Of a DNA stretch of 38,841 nt, positions 9,295 through 17,876 are shown in pieces. Each line of letters starts with the position of its first letter. The first letter of the stretch is position 1. Made by a program: the position numbers and the translations under genes. The DNA lies in assembly GCA_030066045.1 (NCBI GenBank), contig JASJCJ010000044.1:1-38841 (forward strand), written 5' to 3'. A model generated the notes under the pieces. The model saw nothing but the letters and a program-made list of their open reading frames with translations. It had not been told where the DNA came from and searched no databases. The stretch is from Calothrix sp. MO_167.B12 (GTDB lineage Bacteria; Cyanobacteriota; Cyanobacteriia; Cyanobacteriales; Nostocaceae).

Positions 9295-9963
9295 TTATTT
9301 TCTGATTTTTTTTAAAGCATCTTTCGCCGCAGCTTTTTCAGCTTCCTTTTTATTGCTTCCCCTACCTTCTCCAAATTGTTTACCATTTACTAGTACTTTC
9401 GCTAAAAAAACTGGGCTATGGGATGCACCACCTACCTGTACTGTGACGTATTTTGGCGGGGTAGAGGAAATATGATGTTGTACCCATTCTTGGAATTGGT
9501 TTTTGACATCCAAACTCGAGCGAGATGTAATATGTTCGGATACAGATTCAAATAATGGTTTAATAATAGCTCTCACTGCTTCAATATCGGAATTATTGTC
9601 AAGATAATAAGCTCCAATCAAGGCTTCAAAAGTACTACTCAGTAAATTAGAATTTTCATACCCTCCTTCCAAGATGGCACCTTTTCCTAAAAGCATTTTT
9701 TCATGCACACCTACCTCAATGGCAAACTCTGCTAATTGAACTTCATCTACTAGTGCTGAACGTCTTCTTGTGAGTTCATCTTCTTCTTTTTCTGGATAAC
9801 GATTGTAAAGATATTCTCCACTCAAAAAATTTAGTAGGGCATCGCCAAGAAACTCCAGGCGTTCATTGTGTTCTTTTGCCTGAGGGTTTTCGTTGGCATA
9901 GGAACGGTGTGTTAGTGCGCGGCGCAGCAGTTCTTGGTTACGGAATCTTAGAAGTTGGTGCAT
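9295..9963 (-). CDS. rnc: Ribonuclease III
   Basis: 222 aa, the usual size. The RNase III signature NERLEFLGDALL occupies residues 33-44 with acidic residues E34, E37 and D41. The second acidic site is E113 in FEALIGAYYLD, where the residue matching E. coli Asp114 is Ser110. A double-stranded RNA-binding domain covers ~152-220 (FQEWVQHH, SPVFLAKVLVNG, GSNKKEAEKAAAKDAL). It cleaves double-stranded RNA in rRNA and mRNA maturation. Cyanobacteria often carry more than one RNase III-like gene, so paralogs elsewhere are possible. It is the first gene of a six-gene minus-strand run, but co-transcription with the signalling genes is not established. Confidence 0.95.
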   Translation of the reverse strand: MHQLLRFRNQELLRRALTHRSYANENPQAKEHNERLEFLGDALLNFLSGEYLYNRYPEKEEDELTRRRSALVDEVQLAEFAIEVGVHEKMLLGKGAILEGGYENSNLLSSTFEALIGAYYLDNNSDIEAVRAIIKPLFESVSEHITSRSSLDVKNQFQEWVQHHISSTPPKYVTVQVGGASHSPVFLAKVLVNGKQFGEGRGSNKKEAEKAAAKDALKKIRK

Positions 9964-10237
9964 TCTCTAGACCCATTAACTTGCCGTATATAACTCTACC
10001 GCAAAATGGGTTAGTGTGTCTCATTAATCGTCAATCAAGTAAAAAGTCAAAAGATAAAAGTAAAAAAAGAACAACTACAATGAATTGAGGAGCTGGTAAT
10101 CAAGATACTCCGGTTTTGTAATCCATCAATGAAGTAAGTGATTGGTATCTATTAAGACAAAGATGATCATCAATTGGTCTATTGATTATTTTTTGTACCT
10201 TTTGACATTTAATGTTTAACGTCAAAGATGGTAAAAA
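9964..10237. other. Divergent intergenic region upstream of rnc
   Basis: No coding sequence is seen between the rnc start and the dispersed element at 10238. It must hold the rnc promoter, and is AT-rich with short A-rich direct repeats. No promoter boxes can be assigned with confidence. Confidence 0.3.
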
Positions 10238-10367
10238 TTAAAAGAATGTAGAATTTAGAATTTAGAATTTAGAATGAGCGAATTACGTGAAAGCAACGGG
10301 GATCTTACCCCGACGCAAAACGCGCTGCTTGTAGAATCAGGGGAATTTAACCCCCAAAGTTAGTTAA
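10238..10367. repeat. Dispersed ~110-130-bp element, copy B
   Basis: Second copy of the element at 5529-5640, same orientation. Both open with TTAAAAGAATGTAGAATTTA. Copy B has extra TAGAATT heptamer units (about 10250-10273), then GGGGATCTTACCCCGACGC, CTGCTTGTAGAA and GGGGAATTTAACCCCC. It ends about 30 bases before the HAD-hydrolase start, so it may lie in that gene's leader or promoter. Confidence 0.7.
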
Positions 10368-10399
10368 TCTAGATAGAGTGAGTTCTGTATTAGGAAGAA

Positions 10400-11185
10400 A
10401 TGCAAATGACAACAAATATTCCACAAATTCTCGCTTTGGATTTTGATGGTGTAATTTGTGATGGGTTAATTGAATATTTTGCTGTAGCTTGGCGTACTTA
10501 TTGTCAAGTTTGGCAACCCCATAGTCAAACCCCTGCAGAGGGATTAGCAGAGCAATTTTACCCCCTGAGGGCAGTGATTGAAACTGGCTGGGAAATGCCT
10601 GTATTAATTAAAGCTGTAGTTGAAGGAATTGCTGCTGATGATATTTATCAAAATTGGGGAACTATTGTTCAACAATTGGTACAAGCTGATAACCTCAAGG
10701 CTCAAGAAATTGGTGTCAAGTTAGACACCCTTAGGGATGAATGGATCAACACAGATTTAGATGGTTGGTTAGATTTACATCAATTTTATCCCGGTGTGGT
10801 GGAGAAAATTCAAACCGCGATCGCTAATAATATCAAAGTATATATAATTACTACAAAAGAGGGACGTTTTGCCCAAAAATTATTGCAAACAGCAGGTTTA
10901 AATTTAGACAAGGAAGTGATTTTTGGCAAGGAAGTGAAACGCCCTAAGTATGAAATTTTAAGAGAATTAATTACAACCCATAAAATTGCTCCAGAAGCGG
11001 TATGTTTTGTGGAGGATAGGCTAAAGACATTACAGTTAGTAGACAAACAATCAGATTTACAAGCAGTCCAGCTCTATCTTGCAGACTGGGGATATAACAC
11101 CCCTAGGGAGAGGGAAGCTGCTGAAAATCATCCCCGGATTCAATTAATTTCTTTATCCGAATTTTCCGAGGATTTTTGGAAGTAA
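10400..11185 (+). CDS. HAD-superfamily hydrolase
   Basis: 261 aa. Motif I is DFDGVICD (nucleophile D14, acid D16). Motif II is the IITTKEG segment, motif III a Lys in KRPKYEIL, and motif IV the VEDRLKTL segment near residues 219-226. The C1-type cap region between motifs I and II is helical. It probably acts as a cytoplasmic phosphatase of unknown substrate. The start ATG has AGGAAG close upstream; a second ATG two codons in (10406) is equally possible. It lies 155 bases before the NurA gene on the same strand. Confidence 0.88.
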   Translation: MQMTTNIPQILALDFDGVICDGLIEYFAVAWRTYCQVWQPHSQTPAEGLAEQFYPLRAVIETGWEMPVLIKAVVEGIAADDIYQNWGTIVQQLVQADNLKAQEIGVKLDTLRDEWINTDLDGWLDLHQFYPGVVEKIQTAIANNIKVYIITTKEGRFAQKLLQTAGLNLDKEVIFGKEVKRPKYEILRELITTHKIAPEAVCFVEDRLKTLQLVDKQSDLQAVQLYLADWGYNTPREREAAENHPRIQLISLSEFSEDFWK

Positions 11186-11201
11186 TAAGTAATACTGCCA
11201 A

Positions 11202-11236
11202 CCAACAACCAACAACCAACAACCAACAACTAACAA
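11202..11236. repeat. Heptamer tandem repeat (CCAACAA)5
   Basis: Four perfect CCAACAA units and one CTAACAA variant, 17 bases after the HAD-hydrolase stop. It belongs to the class of short tandemly repeated heptamers known in filamentous cyanobacteria. Confidence 0.9.
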
Positions 11237-11340
11237 CCATTGACATGGAATGTATTAATTTTCTGAAATCATTCATCAAGTTATCAGCCAGAGTGGGTTA
11301 CTCTTGCCTAAGAGCCATCTGAAAATCTCCCATTCCCATC

Positions 11341-12516
11341 ATGCTCGACCTTACCAAACTAACGCCACAAATGCAGGGTTTGAGTCAACACCTGACAGAA
11401 GAGGCTGCTGCTAGTCGCCAACGCCTTGAATTAGCCCAAAAATATTTCCGTCATGCTTGCCAGGAACAGGATAAACTGGTAGAACAACAAAGAAAATGGC
11501 GCGATCGCATTTTATTCGCTAATGCGACTCCTGTAGAACCCCTCACCACCTGTATCACTATTCCCACCCCTGATAAGGTTCATACTGTCATTGCTACGGA
11601 TGGCTCCCAAATCGCCCCCAGTCACCACGAAATTGCCTACTGTTATCTCCTCAATATTGGTCGGATAGTTTTACACTACGGTCAAAATAAGCACCCTCTA
11701 CTTGATAGTTTACCGGAGATATTCTACCGCCCAGAAGATTTATATATGTCTCGAAGGTGGGGGATTAAAACTGAGGAATGGATGAGTTATCGCCGTACTG
11801 TGTCGGAAGCAGTAATTCTGGCAGAGTTAGCTGTCAGCGTCAAGGGTGAAATACCTATCTTGGCAATGACGGATGGTTCGTTAGTTTACTGGTTTTTAGA
11901 GCAATTACCTAGCGATGCCAGGGAGCATATTTTGCCCCCCATTTTAGCGGCTTGGCAACAGATGCAGGATGCTCAAATTCCGTTGATGGGGTATTTGAGT
12001 GCTTCTCGCAGCATTGAAGGAATGAATTTTCTACGTTTAGCAGCTTGTCCCCACCCTGTACCTGATTGTATGAGATTTTGCCCCAACCAACAGGAAAAAG
12101 TTCCTTGTAAAGCCTTTGAATCCTTGCGGGATACAACCCTATGGATAACCCAGTTGCAGCCAGGACAAAGGGGTCCTCTATGGCGCAGTAATGCCAGGAT
12201 TTTGGATTTATATGCAAGTCAACAAATTTATTTTTGCTACGTCCATGTGGGTGCGGAAATTGCCCGCATCGAGTTACCGGAATGGGTGGTGAAAGACCAA
12301 AAGTTATTGGATCAGTCCTTGGGATTGATGTTAGCTCAGGTACAAAAAGGGTATGGTTATCCAGTTGCGATCGCAGAAGCCCACAATCAAGCAGTGGTAA
12401 GGGGTGGGGACAAAACCCGTTTCTTTGCCCTCCTAGAAAGGCAAATGATTAAAGCTGGTTTGAAAAATGTCGGTACTTCTTACAAGGAAGCCCGGAAGCG
12501 AGGAAGTATTGCTTAA
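11341..12516 (+). CDS. NurA-domain nuclease-like protein
   Basis: 391 aa. Conserved blocks match the NurA domain: ATDGSQ (Asp87) near the start of the domain, AMTDGSL (Asp178) and a C-terminal AEAHNQAV block with the family His. An N-terminal ~55-residue helical segment precedes the domain. In archaea NurA is a 5'-3' nuclease that works with the HerA ATPase in double-strand-break resection. Here no HerA-like ATPase gene is adjacent, so the partner would be encoded elsewhere or the protein has another role. A Cys-containing stretch (CPHPVPDCMRFC, ~235-250) is unusual and could bind metal. Confidence 0.85.
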   Translation: MLDLTKLTPQMQGLSQHLTEEAAASRQRLELAQKYFRHACQEQDKLVEQQRKWRDRILFANATPVEPLTTCITIPTPDKVHTVIATDGSQIAPSHHEIAYCYLLNIGRIVLHYGQNKHPLLDSLPEIFYRPEDLYMSRRWGIKTEEWMSYRRTVSEAVILAELAVSVKGEIPILAMTDGSLVYWFLEQLPSDAREHILPPILAAWQQMQDAQIPLMGYLSASRSIEGMNFLRLAACPHPVPDCMRFCPNQQEKVPCKAFESLRDTTLWITQLQPGQRGPLWRSNARILDLYASQQIYFCYVHVGAEIARIELPEWVVKDQKLLDQSLGLMLAQVQKGYGYPVAIAEAHNQAVVRGGDKTRFFALLERQMIKAGLKNVGTSYKEARKRGSIA

Positions 12517-12575
12517 TACCATTTTGGATTTTAGATTTGGGACTTTATACCAATTTTTAATTATTAAATAAACAT

Positions 12576-13817
12576 ATGTTTGCCAGAATAAAACGTATCT
12601 TAAGACAATTTTTCCGCAAGTCCAGGACAATTAATAATCAGCCTTTGAATAAGGTAAGTTTGATTGTCATTATTGTGATTGATATCTTTATCCTCATCAA
12701 TGTTTTTACCGGATTAGATGACATTGGTAGATGGTACGTAAGTCCTTCTCAGGCTTATCCATGTTATTCTGAATGGCAAAATTACCGCACGCAAACCGAT
12801 GCAGATAAAGATTTTGACATCATCAGAAATTCATTAAATAACAACAGATATAATCGATTCAGTCAAACACAAATATATCAACGCTCGGAATCAAAACATT
12901 TAGGGAAAGTGTCTCCAGTTTGTCTCAATTATGGACAATACAAAGATAATATTAATAATGACGTAAATCAGCAAATAGTCAAAAAAATTGACCAAAAACA
13001 AAACAATGTCAGTGCCTTCAAAGGAAAAAACAGGAATATTCGCGCTCAATATGATTCGTCACTATTAGAAAAAATTGCCGGTCAACCCCGCGAACAATCA
13101 ATTACTGAAGTCAGTGCGGCAAAAGCGAAACTTGAGTTAGATAAAAATAATCGTAATATTTCTATGCTTGAGCAAGAAATATCTAATCTGAAAAAGGAAT
13201 TGATTAATAAACCGGAAAGTATTAATTTTGTCAGTTTTCTGCAAGATAGCAATAAATTTAATCTAGTTAATAAGGGCTACAAACGAGCATCCTTTTGGTA
13301 TCCCAGTATCCAACTAGCTTTTCAATCTTTATTTCTCATCCCATTAATTATTATTGCCCTATTAGTTCATAAATTCGCGCTCACAAAAGGATACGGGCTG
13401 ATCTCCTTAATTAGTTGGCATTTACTAGTCATATTTTTCATCCCGCTCATTCTTAAAATATTTGAATTTTTACAAATTGGCGCAATCTTTGACTTTATTT
13501 TCAATATTATCAAAGTCCTGTTTGGTGAATTACTCTTCCTGGTTAGTTATGTTTATATTTTACTCATTCCATTGATTGGCTTTGGAATTATCAAGTTTTT
13601 TCAAGAAATTGTCTTCAACCCGAAAATTCAAGCAACAAATAGATTTCAAAAATCCTGCTGTATGCAGTGTGGCAAAAAAATTCGCCATGATGACACCTAC
13701 TGTCCCCATTGCGGTTATTATCAATACCTTGAATGCCAGAACTGCCACAATTTTACTTATAAACATTTATCCCACTGCAAACATTGTGGACATCCTCAAG
13801 GTGAAGGGAATGATTGA
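12576..13817 (+). CDS. Multi-pass membrane protein with C-terminal double zinc ribbon
   Basis: 413 aa. The first TM segment is at ~28-46 (VSLIVIIVIDIFILINVF), followed by a large polar loop (~50-245) with a coiled-coil stretch (~180-212). Three further TM segments lie at ~248-268, ~275-296 and ~318-346. The C-terminus has two four-Cys ribbons (CMQCG...CPHCG and CQNCH...CKHCG, from about residue 362). Most of the loop is likely on one side of the membrane and the ribbons cytoplasmic. I do not recognise a named family. It starts 60 bases after the NurA gene on the same strand, so the two may be co-transcribed. The AT-rich base use suggests a lineage-specific gene. Confidence 0.85.
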   Translation: MFARIKRILRQFFRKSRTINNQPLNKVSLIVIIVIDIFILINVFTGLDDIGRWYVSPSQAYPCYSEWQNYRTQTDADKDFDIIRNSLNNNRYNRFSQTQIYQRSESKHLGKVSPVCLNYGQYKDNINNDVNQQIVKKIDQKQNNVSAFKGKNRNIRAQYDSSLLEKIAGQPREQSITEVSAAKAKLELDKNNRNISMLEQEISNLKKELINKPESINFVSFLQDSNKFNLVNKGYKRASFWYPSIQLAFQSLFLIPLIIIALLVHKFALTKGYGLISLISWHLLVIFFIPLILKIFEFLQIGAIFDFIFNIIKVLFGELLFLVSYVYILLIPLIGFGIIKFFQEIVFNPKIQATNRFQKSCCMQCGKKIRHDDTYCPHCGYYQYLECQNCHNFTYKHLSHCKHCGHPQGEGND

Positions 13818-13852
13818 TTAAGGGTGTAGAGTAGATGAGAACAAAACACTAC

Positions 13853-14163
13853 TTAGGGCTTGCTGAAAAAGTCTTTGGGTGAGGGTAGGCAACAGGCAAC
13901 AGGCAACAGGCAACAGTTTCATCCCTGATTTTTTCTATTCTTTTTACCAAAAAAATGAGCACGACTCGCGCGTTCCCGAGCCAGTCCGTTGGGCGGCTGC
14001 GCCGACTTGTAGGAACTGGCGTTTGCGACTGTCGTCGTCGCGGGTTCTCTCGTCAATGCAAGGTTTTTAAATCTCAAACCCCTATTTCCTTGCACTTATT
14101 ACCCAATAAAATAGCCTCAAAGCATTGACACATCAATATTTTTCAGTTATTCAGCAAACCCTA
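13853..14163. mobile_element. ~310-bp MITE-like element (TTAGGG..TTGCTGAA family), copy 1
   Basis: The left end TAGGGCTTGCTGAA and right end TTCAGCAAACCCTA form a 14-bp inverted repeat with one mismatch. The interior holds four AGGCAAC heptamers (13887-13914), a GC-rich patch (~13965-14050) and a right part matching copy 2 at 32045-32270 (for example AATAGCC..AAAGCATTGA). The last three bases (14161-14163) are the TAG stop of the monooxygenase on the minus strand. There is no transposase, so it must be mobilised in trans. Parent IS not identified. Confidence 0.65.
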
Positions 14164-15537
14164 CTTATTGCCAATACCTGAAAGAGGAGAGACAACTTTA
14201 TTGAAGGGTCTTGTAGGAAGAATTTGATTGCTAAAGTTGGGATACCGAGCATCAATTTGATGAGCTTTTTTGATGATTGAGTTAAAACCAAGGTTAAGTA
14301 ACTTTAACTGTCTAAAAATTTGCTGAGGATCGGAAAGATTAGTTTTTGGTAAAGATTGCCCTATTGACTTAAAAACAAGACCTATGGGCACATTAATTTC
14401 ATCCTGTAATTTAACACAACGAGCAAAAATTGAACCGTAAGCTGAAATTAGAGAGCCAACTCCGCCTCTTGCTTGTCCCCAACCGACATAATAAAGTCCT
14501 TTATAATCATCAAGAAAAGAACCACCATAGCATTCTACTAGCGAACCTCTAACTCGCTGAAGCTCGGGGGGTAAAAATGGATAAACGACATAGTAGCCAG
14601 TGGCACAAACGATAATATCAAATTCTTCTCTACTGCCATCAACAAATTTCACTGAATTCCCATCTAAATTATGTATGCCTGGTTTGGGAATAATGCGACC
14701 GTGTTTAATGTAATAGGGAACCTCATTATTTAAAGTAGGGTGTTTTTCAAAAATCCGATGCTTGGGTTTAGACATGCCATAATGCTTATGCTTGCCAAAA
14801 GTTAGGCAAATAATCCCATAAATCATCAGACGTTGAAACCATTCTGGCATCCACCCTTGAATCAGATCAACAACTGGAATACCAGCAAAGGTTTTAGGAA
14901 TAAACCAAACTGACTCTCGCATACTTAGGACACATTTAGTCCCCACGCGAGCAGCTTCTGCTGCTAAATCGCAGGCTGAATTACCTCCACCAATGACAAG
15001 AACTCTTTTGCCATGAAGTTGTTCTGGTCGTTTGTAATCTTTAGAATGAATTATTTCTCCTTTGAACTCCCCATTAAACTCAGGAAAACGCTTATACCAG
15101 TGATGACCATTACACATCACCACGCCTTTATAAATACGTTGTTCTTGATTGGCAAAGGTTACTTCCCAGAGGTTATTTTCTACTGGTCTGACATAACTGA
15201 CCTTACGGTTGAGTTCAATATGTTCCCGCAAATTAAAATAATCGGCAAAAGTATTAATATAATCCCGCATATTTTGCGCGCTAGGGAAATCGGGATAATC
15301 TTCTGGCATGGGGAAATTGCTAAACTGAGTAACCTTGCGGGAAGATATGATGTGAGCGGTTTCGTAGACCCCATGATACCAATTACCACCAATCTGATCG
15401 CTAGCATCAACCTGATCGTAGAGAATACCAGCCTCTTTAAGAGCCTGAGCTATACCCAGTCCAACAAAACCAGCACCGATAATTAATTGCTTGTGGGTTG
15501 TTTCTAATATCTTGTGATTATTAACAGAGTTACTCAT
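14161..15537 (-). CDS. Flavin-containing monooxygenase family protein
   Basis: 458 aa. FAD-binding GAGFVG (21-26), FMO fingerprint FKGEIIHSKDY (158-168; F-x-G-x3-H-x3-Y) and NADPH-binding GGGNSA (183-188) are clear, plus CATGYY near residue 310. It should use NADPH and O2 to oxygenate a soft nucleophile, or perform a Baeyer-Villiger reaction. The substrate is unknown. Its ATG overlaps the stop of the upstream dehydrogenase (ATGA, four bases), so the pair is translationally coupled. The stop codon is the first codon inside the adjacent MITE end, so the final residues could have been altered by insertion. Confidence 0.92.
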   Translation of the reverse strand: MSNSVNNHKILETTHKQLIIGAGFVGLGIAQALKEAGILYDQVDASDQIGGNWYHGVYETAHIISSRKVTQFSNFPMPEDYPDFPSAQNMRDYINTFADYFNLREHIELNRKVSYVRPVENNLWEVTFANQEQRIYKGVVMCNGHHWYKRFPEFNGEFKGEIIHSKDYKRPEQLHGKRVLVIGGGNSACDLAAEAARVGTKCVLSMRESVWFIPKTFAGIPVVDLIQGWMPEWFQRLMIYGIICLTFGKHKHYGMSKPKHRIFEKHPTLNNEVPYYIKHGRIIPKPGIHNLDGNSVKFVDGSREEFDIIVCATGYYVVYPFLPPELQRVRGSLVECYGGSFLDDYKGLYYVGWGQARGGVGSLISAYGSIFARCVKLQDEINVPIGLVFKSIGQSLPKTNLSDPQQIFRQLKLLNLGFNSIIKKAHQIDARYPNFSNQILPTRPFNKVVSPLSGIGNK

Positions 15538-16352
15538 TCAGATGGTTTTTTATTTGTTATAAATCGCTTACTCATCCAATCAAACAATCTGGGGAAATAT
15601 TGCTTGAGAATATGGATACTATTTGCCATCTTATCGGGAAATACGTGAAGCTGACTACGTGTAATTGCTTTCACAGTTTTTTCCATGACCTTAGCAGGAT
15701 CTGTTGCCAGATGTTCGGGAAAATCTTCTGCTATTTTAGCTAGTCTGCCATAACGTTCCGATTTCAGGATTGGGGTGCGACTAAAAAAGGGATAAACGGC
15801 TGTGACTTTGACATTATAGGGTTTGACTTCATGAAAAAGTCCTTCACTAAAACCGCGCAAGCCAAATTTACTCGTGGAATAATGGGTCATCCCCACAGGA
15901 GCTATCCAACCTGCTAGAGAAGAAATATTAACAATGTGTCCTTTTCTACGTTTAATCATATCTGGGACAAAAAGATAACTCAAACGCATTGGTGCTAATA
16001 AATTGACTTGCATCAACCGTTCCCATTTATCTGAGGGAATTTCGTCCATGCGACCAATAAACGCTATACCAGCATTGTTAATCAAAATATCAATCGGTAT
16101 GTCTAAAGATTTAACTTGATGGTATAAATTGTCGCAGCCTTCGCGGCTAGAAAGATCGCTCTCAATACAAGTAATTATTTCCCCTGTATTTATTTCCTCT
16201 TTGATTTGAGAAGCGTGGTTATCTAGAGTTTTTCTATCAATATCGGTAAGGATTAGACGGCTACCAAATTTTAATAACAGGCGAGTGAGTTCTTTGCCAA
16301 AGCCACCTGTGGCACCAGTAAGAACTACTACAGCTTGATTGAGTTCAGTCAT
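15534..16352 (-). CDS. Short-chain dehydrogenase/reductase (SDR)
   Basis: 272 aa, classical SDR. Cofactor motif TGATGGFG (12-19), NNAG (92-95), catalytic Ser in NISS (~144-145), Tyr158 and Lys162 (HYSTSK). A hydrophobic C-terminal helix-rich extension is typical of SDRs acting on lipid-like or membrane-associated alcohols or ketones. It is coupled to the monooxygenase by a four-base overlap, suggesting sequential steps: the dehydrogenase supplies a ketone for oxygenation or acts on the product. A divergent alpha/beta hydrolase starts 257 bases away. Substrate unknown. Confidence 0.92.
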   Translation of the reverse strand: MTELNQAVVVLTGATGGFGKELTRLLLKFGSRLILTDIDRKTLDNHASQIKEEINTGEIITCIESDLSSREGCDNLYHQVKSLDIPIDILINNAGIAFIGRMDEIPSDKWERLMQVNLLAPMRLSYLFVPDMIKRRKGHIVNISSLAGWIAPVGMTHYSTSKFGLRGFSEGLFHEVKPYNVKVTAVYPFFSRTPILKSERYGRLAKIAEDFPEHLATDPAKVMEKTVKAITRSQLHVFPDKMANSIHILKQYFPRLFDWMSKRFITNKKPSE

Positions 16353-16609
16353 CTAAAACCTCTGGAAGTGTGGAAACCACCGTGCGTCTCTAGACCACGG
16401 AGGAAAGTATAATTAAATATTCTCTATCTTAAGTAATAATGTCAAAATATTTATACGTTCCGAAAATGTCACGTCCTCGTCATTGTAGGAATCAAGCGAT
16501 CGCAACATATACAAGATATCCTTAATTTTGTGTAACTACTTTAGTCAAAACTAGGATACTTTAATATCAGGTATCAACCATAGATATTTTATTAGCGTAT
16601 AAGGAATAG
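16353..16609. promoter_or_regulatory. Divergent promoter region between the SDR/FMO pair and the hydrolase
   Basis: 257 bases without coding sequence separate divergent genes, so promoters for both directions should lie here. A possible imperfect dyad, CCGTG...CACGG (about 16381-16402), sits just upstream of the SDR start, and a GCGATCGC HIP1 site lies near 16497. The operator role is a guess from position and partial symmetry. Confidence 0.3.
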
Positions 16610-17824
16610 GTGTCTCAACTAAACTTCTTAGAAATTTTTCGATTTGTGTGGTTAGTCCCCTTACTTTTAAGTCTGTTGGGATTCTTCCTTAGTCTTTGGA
16701 TTATTATTCCTGCTCCTACTTTTTCCTTACTTCCTCTGGGAGTGGGGGCACCGGAAATCAGTCCTTTGCTAATTGCCATTCATGGAAGTGTGCTTCTATT
16801 AACAATGGGGATTGATAAAGGGTGGTGGTCTGTTGTTATTTTTATCTGTAGTGTTGTTGGTCTGATATTAAGCCTATTACCATTACTCCAATTACCAACT
16901 GCCAATCAGGAATTTACCGCCGAGATGGAAACAGTTTTAGGAGTAGACTATTTACAAGCCATTCCTCAAGACTTACTCACCCAAATGCGTCCACAGCCAT
17001 TTGTGATGGCAGATGTTTGGCGAGGCATTCCTCAAGACAAGGTTCGTATTGCAAGGGGTATTATCTTTGCTAGTCCTGACCAGGTTGAGCTTAAACTGAA
17101 TATTTACCAGCCCCTGCTTTCAGGAAAGTATCCAACTTTGATCATAATCTACGGTGGAGCTTGGAGAACTGGTAGTCCTAATAGCCATGAAAATTATAGT
17201 GTTTATATGGCAGCCCAAGGATATTCAGTGGTAGCAATTGATTATCGCCATGCTCCCAAATATAAGTTCCCTGCCCAGATGGAGGATGTAGAAGCGGCTT
17301 TGCGGTATATTCAAGAGTATGCACATGATTTGGAAGTGGATACGGAAAGAATGGCTATAATGGGTCGTTCTGCGGGGGCTCATTTAGCTACTCTAGCTGC
17401 TTATAAGCAAAATGCTTTTCCTTTTCGAGCAGTTGTGAGCTATTACGGAGCGGTTAATCTGACAGCAGGATACTATGACCCACCTGTTCCTAATCCCATC
17501 GATAGCAAAACTGTACTGGAAAATTTTTTAGGAGGAACACCTAAAGAACTTCCTGAACTCTATCGACAAGCTTCTCCCATCAATTATCCTAGGTCTAATC
17601 TTCCTCCTTCTTTACTGGTTTATGCTGGTCGCGACCATTTAGTAAAGCCGAAGTTTGGGCGACAGTTATACAATAAACTAAAATCAAATGACAATCTTGC
17701 GGTTTGGCTAGAAGTTCCTTGGGCAGAACACGCCTTTGATAAAGTTTTTTCTGGGGTCAGTAATCAACTTGCTTTGTATTATACTGAACGCTTTCTTGCA
17801 TGGGCTTTAAAATCTTCCAAATAG
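16610..17824 (+). CDS. Membrane-anchored alpha/beta-hydrolase (esterase/lipase-like)
   Basis: 404 aa starting at GTG, with AAGGA just upstream. The N-terminus has hydrophobic segments at ~11-33 and ~74-93 (a third possible at ~52-66), so it is likely membrane-anchored. The catalytic domain follows: oxyanion-type YGGAWRTG (181-188), nucleophile elbow GRSAGAH with Ser254, acid Asp342 (AGRDHLVKP) and His374 (AEHAFD). This is the hormone-sensitive-lipase/carboxylesterase pattern. It is divergent from the SDR/FMO pair; an FMO, SDR and lipase set recalls actinobacterial mymA-type clusters, which suggests lipid or ester processing here. Confidence 0.9.
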   Translation: MSQLNFLEIFRFVWLVPLLLSLLGFFLSLWIIIPAPTFSLLPLGVGAPEISPLLIAIHGSVLLLTMGIDKGWWSVVIFICSVVGLILSLLPLLQLPTANQEFTAEMETVLGVDYLQAIPQDLLTQMRPQPFVMADVWRGIPQDKVRIARGIIFASPDQVELKLNIYQPLLSGKYPTLIIIYGGAWRTGSPNSHENYSVYMAAQGYSVVAIDYRHAPKYKFPAQMEDVEAALRYIQEYAHDLEVDTERMAIMGRSAGAHLATLAAYKQNAFPFRAVVSYYGAVNLTAGYYDPPVPNPIDSKTVLENFLGGTPKELPELYRQASPINYPRSNLPPSLLVYAGRDHLVKPKFGRQLYNKLKSNDNLAVWLEVPWAEHAFDKVFSGVSNQLALYYTERFLAWALKSSK

Positions 17825-17876
17825 CTAATAAAATTGAAACAACAGTTAAAATTGTTATAATTCATGGCATCGAGTA

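Noticed and set aside
13576-13821. Alternative plus-strand frame at the end of the zinc-ribbon gene
   Set aside because: It overlaps the four-Cys ribbons of the real frame and has no motif of its own.
15013-15486. 157-codon plus-strand frame antisense to the monooxygenase
   Set aside because: It lies wholly over the conserved FAD and FMO motifs of the real gene, with no ribosome site or recognisable domain.
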